Part shown: positions 11,276-22,905 of the stretch, one piece after another
Numbering within the stretch: position 1 is the stretch's first letter
Layout: every line of letters begins with the position of its first letter
Assembly: GCF_000344685.1 (NCBI RefSeq)
Contig: NW_006920424.1
Span: 198,030-262,029, forward strand
DNA length: 64,000 nt
Source: Gloeophyllum trabeum ATCC 11539
Taxonomy: Eukaryota > Basidiomycota > Agaricomycetes > Gloeophyllales > Gloeophyllaceae
Reading direction: 5' to 3'
Notes under the pieces: model-generated
The model's database searches: none
What the model saw: the letters and a program-made list of their open reading frames with translations, nothing else
Told to the model about the DNA's origin: nothing
Program-made: the position numbers and the translations under genes

Positions 11276-14272
11276 ATGTCTGCAGCGGTAGCAGCACCAA
11301 CACCAGCACCAGCAAAAGCCAATGGCAGGAACGCCCACGCGCGCGCCGTCCTCGGCCCTGAGCTTTCTGAGCGGCTGCCCGCGACGAAGGTCCTGCTCGT
11401 AGGGGCGGGGGGGATTGGCTGTGAACTCTGTACGTGGTTCCCAATTGCTTTGTGTTGGTCTGTGGATTTCGGGGGAAGAGACGGATAGCTTGGGCAGGGA
11501 GGGCTCGCAGAGGGCGCTTCATCCCGGCTGGATGTGCAGAATGGAGACAGCGGTCTGCGTGTTGTGAAAATGCCATTTTTTACCGTTTTTTTTATTAGTG
11601 CTCGCGTCCTAATCCCAGAGGACATCCTTGAGAGATGCTGTGGTCTATACTGATTCTCCTGCATATCGCCCGCTAGCCGCTGGCTTTTGCCTTCCCACCC
11701 ATCTTTCCCTGATCCCCAACAATGCGAATCGACGCTGACCCAGTTATATTACAGTGAAGAACCTCGTACTGACCGGCTTCGGCCACATCACCCTGCTCGA
11801 CCTCGACACCATCGACCTCTCCAACCTCAACCGCCAGTTCCTCTTCCGCAAAAAGGACGTCAAGAAGAGTAAAGCTTTGGTGCGTCCTCCTCTTCCCTCT
11901 TCCCCCGCCCTCCTCCCTGTTCCTTCCCTACCTCTTCCCCCCGTCTTCCTTCCCTTGCCCTCTTCCTTCCCCCTTCCCCCTTCCCTCGACATACTATCTA
12001 CGACTAACGACGCAAACCAACCAGACCGCCGCGCAGACCGCGGGCCCGTTCAACCCCTCCGTGCGCATCCACCCGATCCACGGGAACATCAAGGACGCGC
12101 AGTTCGACATGGACTGGTTCGCCTCCTTCGACATCGTGCTCAACGCGCTCGACAACCTCGGTGCGTCTATTTGCACCACGCCTTCCTAATGCTGAGACAC
12201 CGAGCGGTACTTAGACGCGCGGCGACACGTGAACAAGATGTGCATGGCGACGGGCGTGCCGCTCGTCGAGAGCGGGACCGCGGGGTACCTCGGGCAGGTG
12301 CAGCCGCTGCTCAAGGTGCGTGTGCGCAAATACCCTTTAGGGGAGGTGGGGGAGCTGATGGGATGCGGGAAACACGCAGGACCGCACGGAGTGTTTTGAT
12401 TGCATACCGAAGCCGACGCCGAAGACGTTCCCCGTGTGCACGATCCGCTCGACGCCGTCGCAGCCGATCCACTGCATCGTGTGGGCGAAGAGCTATCTGC
12501 TTGGGTGCGCGCGCTCGCTGCTGCTGCTCTCTGCTCTTGTGACGTCCTCATGGGTTTGGCGGCTGGTGTTCGCGATGTGGCGCACAGGCAGCTGTTCGGC
12601 GAGGACGAAGACGCGGGCGGGGAGCTCGACGAGGCGGAGAAGCAAGGCGAGAACGGTGAGCTCCCACCCCACCCCGCCTACCCCGCGCACGCGGCTGATG
12701 GACGTGGCGTGGACGAAGCGCAGGAAATCGCGACGCTCCGGAGAGAAGCACAGGCGTTCAGAGCCGTGCGCGGCGCCCTGCGCGCGCGGGCCGAGTCCGC
12801 GCACGCGGCGAAGATGGCGTTCGAGAAGGTCTGTGCGTCCCGCACACGGACACGGATGGGCTGACGGGGGCGTGTAGGTGTTCGGCGCGGATATCAGGAA
12901 CCTGCTGTCGATGGCGGACATGTGGCGCGCGCGCGAGCCGCCGGTGCCGCTCGAGTTTGAGGCGATTAGGGAGGGGGGGTTCGTGCTGCGCGGGGTGCCC
13001 GCTGCGTCGGCGCCGGCGGATGGCGCGCGGCCGTCGAGGGAGCCTGCTGCGAATGGCGCGTCGGCGAATGGGCATGCCAGCCAGGCGGGGCTGAAGGACC
13101 AGCGCGCGCTGACGTTGCAGGAGAACCTGGCGCTGTTCGTCTCCAGGTGCGTTTGCTCTCGCGTGGGAGGGGAGGAGAAGGGGGTGCGATGCTGATGTGG
13201 GTGTTGATGTAGTACGGAGCGCCTGGCGGCGCGGCTGCGCGCGGGGGAGGAGACGATCGCGTTCGACAAGGATGACGATGATACGCTGGACTTCGTGACG
13301 GCTGCTGCGAACCTGCGCGCGGCGGCGTATAACATCCCGGGGAAGAGCCGGTGGGAGGTCAAGGGTGCGTCCGTCTGTCCCCTCCCCTCCCGTCCCCTCT
13401 GCGGCACTGACGGTATGCCGCTGGCCGCTGTAGAGATGGCGGGGAACATCATACCCGCGATCGCCACCACCAACGCGGTCGTCGCGGGCTTAATCGTGCT
13501 GCAGGCGCTGCAGTTGTTGAAGAAGGCGTATAACCGCCTGCGGAATGTGCATCTGCAGTTCAAGCCGAACATGCCGATCAGCACGGTGATGATCAGCCCG
13601 CCCAACGCGGGGTGCGGGGTCTGTCGCAGCGTGTACACGCGCGTGCAGTGCGATACCGCGAGGGTGACGCTCGGGGAGGTGGTGGGCGGGATCCTCGGGG
13701 CGGGCGAGGGGGAGGGGGCGGGCAGGGAGGTGAGCGTGTATGAGGATAAGCGCGTGCTGAGCGATCCGGAGTGGGGGGATAATGATGGGCGGACGCTGGA
13801 GAGCCTGGGCGTGACCCGGGGCAAGTTCCTCGCCATTGTGGATGAGGAGGGGGAGTATGCGACGGTGGAAGTGGGGATTTGTAATTTGCCGTGCGTGTCT
13901 TGTCCTCGTTAGCATCGGAGAGGCTAGGCTGAGTTCGTGCGGCTTTGGTTTTGTTGTAGGCCCAACCATACGGGCGGCCCGCTCATACTCCCGTCGCCGC
14001 TGCCCGCGCCCCCGCGGAAGGTGAAGGTGGCCGCGCCGCCGCCGTCGACGCCGCCGCCGAAGAAGCGGCCCGCGCCGGTGGACGACGACGTCGTGGAGAT
14101 GGAGCCCGCTGCGAAGCGCGCGAAGACGAACGGGAACGGCGCAGCGGACACCAAGCTCAATCCGAATTTGTACACGCCGAGCAAGAAGAGGCGGCTGGAC
14201 GAGGACGGGCTGGTGATGCTGGATTCGGCGAATGAGAAGGTGGAGGATGATGATGTGATTGAGATTGATTGA
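11276..14272 (+). CDS. UBA2: SUMO-activating enzyme subunit 2 (UBA2)
   Basis: Eleven exons: 11276-11429, 11755-11879, 12025-12160, 12215-12315, 12380-12504, 12588-12655, 12719-12828, 12878-13146, 13213-13364, 13434-13890 and 13960-14272; 669 aa. The protein is the catalytic half of the SUMO E1 with AOS1: it adenylates SUMO and carries it as a thioester. Visible landmarks are the nucleotide-binding [33 protein letters not shown], the TECFDC zinc pair with its partner CGVC, and [16 protein letters not shown], whose first Cys is the expected catalytic one. Next come [21 protein letters not shown], the ubiquitin-fold domain, and a basic tail with PKKRP and KKRR as likely nuclear localisation signals. 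The Arg/Ala-rich insert in exon 7 is the least certain part. Confidence 0.95.
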
Positions 14273-14672
14273 TTGAGATTGAGTGTTTTGACTTTTTTTC
14301 TTACTTTGTGGTGCTGTCGATCGTTCTAATTTATGATGAGCTTATGTTGCAAGTTAATACATGTTTAGAATGCTTTGTTGCGTGTTGGGGCTGGTGTGAA
14401 GGGCATGGTTTGCTGGGGTTTGGATTCGGACCGACAGCGACGTCATCTCATGCCTCTCGTCTTGCCAATGTGCGGCTGACATTTGCATATTTCCCTTGAA
14501 GTCAGCCGCAGGTCCCAACATGAACGACCGTTGGCTGACCCCTCCTGCATCATCCAGAGCATTTAAGGCGAGGTATTCACCCTTCCTGTCCTTACTCCTG
14601 TCCCCCATTCCAACAGACCGTTCTCGGTCTTCCACACTCCTTTAGCAAAACTCACCTCGTCGCTCCTTAGCT

Positions 14673-16257
14673 ATGGTCGCCTGCAAGAGGTTGAACAGGT
14701 TGATCGTGATCGTTCTCTCCTGGGTTGCGTTGTCTTCCGCTGCTCCATCGGTGGAACAGGATGCCTTGCCGAAGATGGTGTTCGCCCACTTCATCGTCGG
14801 CAATACACGTCCCTATAATGTCGGGGACTGGGCTAGAGGTCAGTATTTGAGTCGTCCTTGAATGACCCGCTTAGTATTCATGACTGACCTTTATCGCTAG
14901 ATATCGCCCTTGCTTCTTCGAAAGGGATTGATGCCTTTGCGCTCAACGTCGGCCGCGACGACTACGAGGCGTCCAGAGTGGCGGACGCGTACGCCGCCGC
15001 CAGTGGCACCAACTTCAAGCTGTTCATGTCCTTCGATATGACGTCCTTGCCCTGCGGCGGAGGTGGGGACGCGGGGCCCCTTCGCGATTATATCAACCGG
15101 TACGCGGCCCACCCCAGCCAGCTGCGGTTCGACGGCAAGATCCTCGTTTCCACGTTCGGCGGGGAATATTGTTCGTTTGGTACAGGAAGTCTCAACCAGG
15201 GATGGCAGAACGCCATCAAGAACGGGATGCCGCCTGTACATTTCGTTCCGGCCTTCTTCCTTGATCCATCGTCGTTCGGTGGATATCCGGTAATGGATGG
15301 TGCATTCAATGTGAGTGTATGGCATTAACTACCGGTGGCTCTTGTTCATTCCTGTCGCACAGTGGAATTCAGCCTGGCCGCAGGGAAATTACGACACGAA
15401 TTTCGACTCTGACAACAATCACATTTCTCATCTGGGAGGACGGTCGTACATGGCAGCATTCTCTCCTTGGTTCTTCACTGTACGTCGCCCGAAGCTTCAT
15501 GATGTCTCCTTTCTCAAACGCATCATATTTCAGCATTATGGCCCAGACACCTACAACAAGAACTTTATATTCCGCACTGACGACTGGCACTTTGTAAAGC
15601 GCTGGGAGAACCTCGTAGAGCATCGCTCTTCGGTGGCTTTTGTTGAAGCGCTGACGTGGAATGACTTTGGAGAGTCGCACTATCTCGGTCCTTTACACGG
15701 TGACTTGTCGAGGTCTGACGATTGGACGGCCGGCTATGACCATCAAGGTAGCGAAGTTTGAAACTCTGGCATTCACTTACGCTTATTGCTCGTATATTAG
15801 GCTGGCTCGACCTGCTCCAATACTATATCCAGGCCTACAAGACGGGCGTGTACCCGTCGGTGTCCCAGGACAGGATCTTCCTTTGGTCAAGGCTATCTCC
15901 CGCCGGGGCCAATGCCCCCGACAGAGTCGGAAAGCCCGATCACTGGCAATGGGTCAGTTCAGCCACTCAATGGCTGGCGCTCCTCTGACACTTCCTCATA
16001 AGACTCAAGACAACCTCTGGGCTGTCGTTTTTCTGACGACGCCTGCCGAAGTGCAACTTGCTTGTGGTGCATATATCCAATCGACGACTCTTCCAGCCGG
16101 TGTAGGCAAGGCACAACTTCCCCTACAGCAAGATTGTAGCGTGACGGCTACCATCCTTCGCGGGGGGGTCAGCACGCTTCACTTTGCTCCCAAGGGTTTC
16201 GACTTCCGTACCAACCCGAGGAATTACAACTTCAATGCGTATGTTGCGGCCAGTTGA
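14673..16257 (+). CDS. Secreted glycoside hydrolase family 71 alpha-1,3-glucanase
   Basis: Six exons: 14673-14838, 14901-15310, 15363-15479, 15534-15747, 15801-15952 and 16003-16257; 437 aa. A signal peptide spans about residues 1-24 (hydrophobic LIVIVLSWVALSSA). GH71 signatures follow: VFAHFIVGN, FALNVG, LFMSFDM, GKILVSTFGGE, the Trp/Asn-rich segment before DTNFDSD, and FVEALTWNDFGESHYLGP. The family cleaves alpha-1,3-glucan (mutan) in fungal cell walls, so a role in wall remodelling or mycoparasitism is plausible. No carbohydrate-binding module is visible. The assignment is to family level; activity is inferred. Confidence 0.93.
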
Positions 16258-16691
16258 GTGGCTGTTAGTTACGGGGCCGTCTAGCATTAGTACGGGTTTG
16301 CGTGTGTGGTTTCTCTGTATTTTTTTTTCTAATGAAGGTCAACGTCTATCGACTGCTTCGCCAACTTGAGCAACTGATGCCCCAGTGGGCCGGCGCTACC
16401 GGACTAACCAAAGGAATTACTATGTCGGAGTCTGCCGAGTTCATCGATGTCGGAGCCTTTCTGGGGACACAGGAAAGCAATAGCATCTGTGGGCTGCTGT
16501 CGGTGGTCTTCACTCAGGTCTCGAGCATATCTATCCTGCCAGTTACTCATAGGTTCGACGCAGTCTAAACTGCTCGGGCACTAAGACTAACTTGTGGTAT
16601 TATTTTCGCTCAGGTTTCTATTATTACGTCCGTAGTACCATACTGGCATATTTAGAACCCAAGACAACCGTTCACTGACCTCGTCCTTCAG

Positions 16692-18206
16692 ATGGCACGT
16701 CTGCCTGACATGAACTATGATGTTCTGCTGGACATCATGACCTTCCTCCCTCCGCAGGACTTGCGGCGATTGGCAGTGACATCCAAAGTGCTTCATGAGC
16801 CGTCTTCTTTGAGTATGGTGGAACAAGTCGAGCTCTACCGGCCATCCCAAGTCCAATCCTTCCACTCGTTTGTCATCCAAGATCCTACCAGACTGTCGCT
16901 GATGCGCTCCTTAAAGTTCTCACCCAATGCGAAGTCTCTGCTTGACGACGACGCGCATGGTTGGAGTACCGGGACGGACGAAATTCGGAGCTCGGGCCCT
17001 CTGCTGGCAGATATCCTCGAGCGAGCTCCCCATCTCCGGGTGCTGGAGCTGTGGTACACGGACATACTCTTCTGCATACCCCGCCTTCGGCAAGCTATCA
17101 AGAACAACTGCCCCAAACTCCTGACGCTCAAGATTTCTCAATTTAATACATGGAAGATGTCCCCGAGGGACATACAGGATCTAAGGCCCTTGTTCGACTC
17201 ATTAAAGCACCGGGTCACTCGGCTCGAGGTCAAATCCATATTCGAGCGACCTGTCCAGGAAGTCCTGAGAACTTTGGACAGTCGACTCGAGACTCTAGCG
17301 GTTGCGCTCGTTTCCGGAGACCCGAGTATTCTGCGAAATGGATCGATGTTTCCCCACGTGAAGAACCTTTCCATATCAGGGTATAGACTGCTGAGGGAAG
17401 ATATCTCTCGAGTGTTTCCAAACGTTCGCCAACTCGAGATATGCGAGGACTTCTTGATCAACGAATCTTTATGCGACTCCCTACAGGAGACGACTGAGTG
17501 GGCAGCACTGGAGACGTTGTCTGGCGATCTGCGCGACGTAGCAAGGATAGGGCTCACGCGGCGCGTAAAGCATCTTAACCTTGACACTTATGCCTTTCAC
17601 TCTGCTTCGGTGCCTGCAGAGCTGACCCTCTCCTTCTTTTCGACCACTCGACCGCGGTCCCTGTCGCTTACTATTCACTCGGATAAGCCGAAGATCCTTG
17701 CTATTTTGATGAAACCAATCTTGTGGGATTCACTATCTGAGTTGTCCTACATGAATCTCATCATCAAGGATCTTACCGAATGGGCTGGGGCGGTTCACAG
17801 ATGCTTGGTGAGTAAGCTGGTTAAGGGCCTGAGTGTTCTGAGAGTATTGATTAGCCCCTTATTCCAGACATGTACGACCGAGAATCTCAAAAATCGGAGC
17901 GTCGAATATTTACGCGTTTCCATCTACCTGCGGGAACGGAGTCGACTGTTTGACCAACTACGGACACCGAGTCACTCTGTCTCCGTCCATAAGATCGCGA
18001 AAAAAGTACCCTCTTTGCGATTCATTGAATTAGATTTCCATTGGTTGGCGGGGAGTCGCATTGGATTTGAAGGTATGACCACGTTCTACAGAGTCCGTAG
18101 AGCACCGGAAGGAGGTACGACTATTCAATCTGTATATTCCATCTTTGACATCTCATCGAGATTCAGGAAGCTCTCTGGAAAGCATCAACCCCGACTTCGC
18201 GAATGA
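16692..18206 (+). CDS. F-box protein
   Basis: An intronless frame of 504 aa. Residues about 5-45 read as an F-box (MNYDVLLDIMTFLPPQDLRR followed by LAVTSKVLH). The rest is a leucine-spaced C-terminal region like the degenerate leucine-rich repeats of the many basidiomycete F-box proteins. A role as substrate receptor of an SCF ubiquitin ligase is inferred from the family; the target is unknown. No signal peptide. Confidence 0.85.
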   Translation: MARLPDMNYDVLLDIMTFLPPQDLRRLAVTSKVLHEPSSLSMVEQVELYRPSQVQSFHSFVIQDPTRLSLMRSLKFSPNAKSLLDDDAHGWSTGTDEIRSSGPLLADILERAPHLRVLELWYTDILFCIPRLRQAIKNNCPKLLTLKISQFNTWKMSPRDIQDLRPLFDSLKHRVTRLEVKSIFERPVQEVLRTLDSRLETLAVALVSGDPSILRNGSMFPHVKNLSISGYRLLREDISRVFPNVRQLEICEDFLINESLCDSLQETTEWAALETLSGDLRDVARIGLTRRVKHLNLDTYAFHSASVPAELTLSFFSTTRPRSLSLTIHSDKPKILAILMKPILWDSLSELSYMNLIIKDLTEWAGAVHRCLVSKLVKGLSVLRVLISPLFQTCTTENLKNRSVEYLRVSIYLRERSRLFDQLRTPSHSVSVHKIAKKVPSLRFIELDFHWLAGSRIGFEGMTTFYRVRRAPEGGTTIQSVYSIFDISSRFRKLSGKHQPRLRE

Positions 18207-18883
18207 ATATAGAAGAAATTACACCACACCAGAGTACGATCTTCTTCTGTCACTTCTTTATATCTGTGTATCAATGAGTCCTGGATGTGCAGGAAACCCA
18301 ATTACATCATGAAGTCAAGAAGCCGTCAGATCGTTTGACGAGGAACTTGAAGATTGTGGTCTCTCTCGAGGATCGTTGTGTCCTGTTGTACCATGTAAGG
18401 ATAGATTCCTAACCGTGCTTTATGTATATTGTGATGGCTATCTCTTGGAATATGTAACCTTTGTGCTCATGTATAATCGGTGTACTTACAATGTGTAACA
18501 CTTGCTGCAATCATGTCACTCCAATTCTATGTCACTCCAATTCTATGTCACTCCAATTCTATGTCACTCCAATTCTACACTGACAATATAGCTCTGGAGG
18601 CCTTCCGATGCTGAAACTGTACCAACTGCAGCCCTACGCCGTAGATCAACCAATATTGGCATACCGAGAGCTGCCCTACCCTCCTGCGCGTTCCTGTGGC
18701 AATATTGTGGCTGCTGAGACACCAACGTGACTAGAACGCGACGGGTCACGCGTGACATCACGCTTCCGACGCGTCCGACTTCGACGCTCACCAGCAGGCT
18801 GTGCCGCACGCTGCGCTTGTACGCCATTGCGGGTTGACTCTACTGCCATTTGAGACTTCCTAAGAAGCTTCAAGGATACAACA
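18207..18883. other. Intergenic region between F-box gene and RAD17
   Basis: No credible ORF. It holds the 3' flank of the F-box gene, the 16-bp tandem repeat at 18513 and the presumed RAD17 promoter. Confidence 0.6.
18513..18576 (+). repeat. Four exact copies of a 16-bp tandem repeat
   Basis: ATGTCACTCCAATTCT occurs four times head to tail with no mismatch, in AT-rich intergenic DNA upstream of RAD17. Perfect identity suggests recent expansion. Confidence 0.95.
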
Positions 18884-21553
18884 ATGTCGCGCAAGCCCAG
18901 CTCAACAGCAAAGGTCACCAAGAAAAAGCGAGCGAATGTGCTATCTGCGTCTACTCTACAGCTGCTGGATGATGAGCCACTGCCAACGCCGCCACTGAAG
19001 AAGTTCAAACCGTTGGCTCAGGTTGGTCTCTGTGGAATGTGTGGTATGGGTGTATTGACCAAGTGAAGGCACCGAAGCTGGAATTATCTGCAAAAGATGC
19101 TGCACCGGAGCCTGCGAAGAGGAAAGGGAAGGGGAAGGAGAGAGCGGTGACTCTGGTGGAGGATGATCTAAGCCTTGGTATGCGTTTTGTGTGTGAGCTA
19201 TCTTCCTTTCTAACGGTTGTACAGTGGAGGATAAGCTATGGCTTGAGATGTATGAACCCACGTCGGAGGTGAGTCGCGAAAGTTAGGGATATGCCTTTGG
19301 CTGACGTTGCAAGCGCTAGGCAGACCTGGCTGTACACAAGAAAAAGGTCGAAGATGTCCGGCAGTGGTTAGCAGAAGCGTTTGAAGGAGGACCGTCGGGA
19401 AAGCTCCGCAAGTATAGGGTACTATATACCTCTTCAACTGCCTTCGTGCATGCTCATCTCTCGTTCCATGCCAACAGCGTCTTCTTGTCCTCAGCGGTCC
19501 TGCCGGTGCAGCCAAGACGGCTACGATGCGGGTACTCTCGAGGGAGATCGGGTTCGAGATACTGGAATGGCAGAATGCCGTCTCAGAAGGCCTGCCATCC
19601 AAAGGAGAGCCAGGTGTGTCGACACGCATCGTCGCTGTACTACCATCTTACCGACATTTATAAAAACTAGACAGCTTCGCAGATTACGAAGGCGCAATGG
19701 ACAAATTCCAAGCCTTCGCCGCGCGCGCCTCCTCCTGCCGGCCCGTCTTCTCCAGCGCCCCCTCTCAGTCATCCCAAAGCAACCTCTCTTCCTCTAAGCA
19801 CCAACTCATCCTCCTAGAAGACCTCCCGAACGTCGCGCACGCACAGACGCAGGAGCGCTTCCACGCGATCCTGGAGGGGCTTGTGCACTCGCCGAGCCTC
19901 ATCCCGGTGGTGGTGGTCGTGAGCGACGCGGGCGAGCGCGGGGAGAGCGGGGAGGACGTCGGCTTCGCGAGCGGGCCGAGTCGAAGGGAGGCGGTGGGCG
20001 TGCGCAGCGTCGTGCCCCCGGGGCTGCTCAGGTCGCCGTATGCGACGGAGATCAAGTACGCTTGCTCGTATTCCTTCCAGCGGTTGATTGGGGGACTGAC
20101 GTTTTATGTCTATGTACCCAGGTTCAACGCCATCTCCGCGACGCTCATGCGCAAAGCCCTGCAATCGCTGCTCTCCCGCCACTTCTCCAGGGCCGCCGGC
20201 GCGCCGCCGTCGAAGGACGTCGTCGACCTCGTCGTCGACACCGCGAACGGGGACATCCGCAGCGCGATCATGTCCCTCCAGTTCGCGTGCACCCCCAGCA
20301 AGGGGAAGAAGAAGGCGGCGGTCCCGCGCGGGCTGCTGGAGGTGGTCAGCCGGCGCGAGCAGAGCCTCGCGATGTTCCATTTGCTGGGGAAGGTGCTGTA
20401 TAATAAGCGTGAGTGGCTGGTGTCCGGGTGGAGGGTGATTGTGAGGCGGATGGCTGAATGCGTTGTGTGTAGGGAAGGGAGACCCCCCGGCGCCGTCAGC
20501 GAGCAAGAGGGATATAGAGAGGGATAGGGAGTTTGATGCGAGGCTGCGGGACCCGCCGCCGTTGCCGGAGCACCTGCGGGAGCACCACCGGCGGACGAGC
20601 CGCGTGGACGTCGAGGTGCGCGTCCCTCCTCCCTCGGCCCGCTGGCTTTACGCTGAAATCTGATGTGACGTTGTTCTGGAATGTGACGCTGACGCGCACA
20701 GGCGCTGTACGCGGATTCGCCGATCGACGCGTCGCTGCTCGCGCTGTACGTGCACCAGAACTATGCGCAGTTCTGCAATGGGGTGGAGGAGGCGGAGGGC
20801 GTGTGCGAGGCGCTGAGCTGGGTGGACTGCGGCGGGGGCGAGCAGGTGCGTGTTCCTCCCCAACTTCATTCCCTCCATGCCGTCCTTGCTCCCTTCTCTT
20901 CCTTTACTTTACACGTCACATCGCTGTGATCGAAAGTGACGCTGACGCGCCCGCGCAGTGGTACCAGACGAACCCGAACGGCTTCCAGCTGCTGGCGCGG
21001 GGGACGCTGCACGCGCTGCCGACGCCGGTGCCGCGGCGCGCGGGGCAGGGGCTGTACAAGCCCGAGTTCTTCGAGTGCGGGAGACGCGCGCGGGAGGGCG
21101 CGGGCGCGGTGGAGGACGTGCTGGGGTGGTTGGGGGAGGTGCGTGTGGTTTTCTTTGCGGGAGGGGGTCGGCTTTGGGTGTGGGTGTGGGCAGGGCTGAT
21201 TGGTGATTGGTGATTAGGAAGCCCACAGGTGGCGGCGGGAGGAGGTCGTGATGGAGCTCGGCGGGGTGCTCAGAGCCCGGGCGAGTCTGCACACGTCGGG
21301 TACGCGTCTCCCGGCCCCTTCTCCCGTGTCCGCTCATACTCACCTCGCCCCCTTGCACGCAGGCCCTCACGTCCCCCCGCGGACGCACAGACTGTTCTCC
21401 GCGCTTGGGGAGGAGGTGAAGGCGCGGGCGGAGCTGTGCGAGGACGAGGTGCCTGAGCCTGAGGAGTGGGGAGGGGAGGGTGGGCGGCGGGGAGGGGCGG
21501 ATGAGGGGCAGGGGAAGGGGGGGTGGTTGGAGGAGGATGATATCGAGGAGTAG
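18884..21553 (+). CDS. RAD17: Checkpoint clamp loader RAD17 (yeast Rad24 orthologue)
   Basis: Twelve exons: 18884-19021, 19069-19177, 19225-19268, 19320-19418, 19478-19613, 19671-20055, 20122-20408, 20473-20615, 20702-20845, 20959-21138, 21218-21299 and 21363-21553; 645 aa. With RFC2-5 the protein loads the 9-1-1 clamp at damaged DNA. Landmarks are WLEMYEP near the N terminus, the Walker A segment LSGPAGAAKTATM (about 130), and Walker B LILLEDLPNV (about 205). Beyond them are FNAISATLM and the AAA+ sensor-2-like NGDIRSAIMSLQF. The tail is acidic and ends in EEDDIEE. The Walker A has Ala-Ala where the consensus has Gly-x-Gly before Lys-Thr. The exon 1-2 intron is only 47 bp. Confidence 0.92.
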
Positions 21554-21852
21554 GCGTGTGGGTGGGGTGTTGTTTGGTGCTTGAATGATTTATAGTATTA
21601 TATTGTCTGTGCTTGGGATCAACACTGGGTTCGCCCCACCGCGCTTCGCTTCGCTCACCCAGGCTGATTATCGCGATTCCCACGCGTGGAGGCTAATCTC
21701 GATCGCATTCGTCATCCTCGCGAAAGCTCGGGAATAGAGGTGGTGTGTAATCTCTCTCTTGTGGGTATTTATCGACTTGGCTGGCTGCCTTTGCTCTCGC
21801 TGCCTCGCTTGGGAGCACTTTACACTGCAAGACTCATACGGCATCAACCAGA

Positions 21853-22555
21853 ATGCTCGCCCCGCCGCTGAACCTGCCCAAATGGCTGGCGGAGAACGGC
21901 CACCTGCTGAAGCCGCCGGTGAACAACTATTGCATCTACGCGGGCAAGGACCATATAGTGATGGCGGTGGGCGGCCCGAACGAGCGGAATGATTATCATG
22001 TTAACGAGACCGAGGTGCGTTTGGCTGCGGGGAGGGATGGTTGGATAGGGCTGACGGAAATGCAGGAATGGTTCTACCAGTACAAAGGCGGGATGCTCCT
22101 GCGCGTGGTGGACGGGGACGAGTTCAAGGACATACGGATCGGGGAGGGGGAGATGTTCTTGCTGCCCGGTGCGTGCTGTGCGTCGCGCCCCGCGTGGCGG
22201 CCAGAACCGAGCGACTCATCGTCGGCGCGACGCAGCGAACACGCCGCACAACCCGGTGCGCTTCGCGGACACGGTGGGCATCGTGGTCGAGCGCGTGCGG
22301 CCCGCGGACGCCGTCGGTGCGCGCATCCCATCCCGCCTCGGCCTGTGTCGTTGGATGCTGACGTCGCTGCTGTGACCAGACCGCCTGCGGTGGTACTGCC
22401 GGGCGGGGCAGCACCGCACGCCGACGATCATCCGCGAGGAGGCGCTGCACGTCACGGACCTGGGGACGCAGCTGAAGCCGCTGATCCAGCGCTGGCAGGC
22501 CGACGCCGAGTACAGGCGCTGTGCGCAGTGCGGGGCCGTCGCCGAGCCCAAGTAA
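21853..22555 (+). CDS. BNA1: 3-hydroxyanthranilate 3,4-dioxygenase
   Basis: Four exons: 21853-22014, 22066-22168, 22236-22316 and 22380-22555; 173 aa, the usual family length. The enzyme opens the 3-hydroxyanthranilate ring with O2 to give the precursor of quinolinate in de novo NAD synthesis from tryptophan; it is cytosolic. Seen residues: [18 protein letters not shown] at the start, iron ligands His49 and Glu55 (in [14 protein letters not shown]), His93 (in NTPHNPVRF), and a C-terminal RCAQCG pair, as in the rubredoxin-like second metal site of fungal and bacterial forms. No targeting signal. Confidence 0.95.
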
Positions 22556-22850
22556 TTTGTGTATGTTTATTTTATGTATCGCTACGCTATGGATTGGGCG
22601 ATAAGCGTAGCTGTGGCTGTTCATTACATCGTGTCTGCCGGCGCCCGATGCAGCTCGGGTCCGACGCCTCCTTCGATGGTACTGGCTGTCATCCGGACGG
22701 GGAATTGCAGCCCGAGCCAGTGCATGTACCCTACCTAAGCGAGCCCAGCCCTATCTTTAGCACCTTCGACGCGAGAAGGGCGTCCGCTAGCATCATATAC
22801 CCACCCGCCGTGCCTGGCACACTACTTGACAGCATGTCATTACCCGCTCG

Positions 22851-22858
22851 TATATAAG
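22851..22858 (+). promoter_or_regulatory. TATA box of the Ser/Gly/Asn/Tyr-rich gene
   Basis: TATATAAG lies 55 bp upstream of the ATG at 22906. The short distance implies a compact 5' UTR and a core promoter typical of strongly or inducibly expressed fungal genes. Confidence 0.65.
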
Positions 22859-22905
22859 CCCCCGCCCTGCCAGACCGCCCCCCCCCAGCTCGCACTCCAT
22901 CCACC

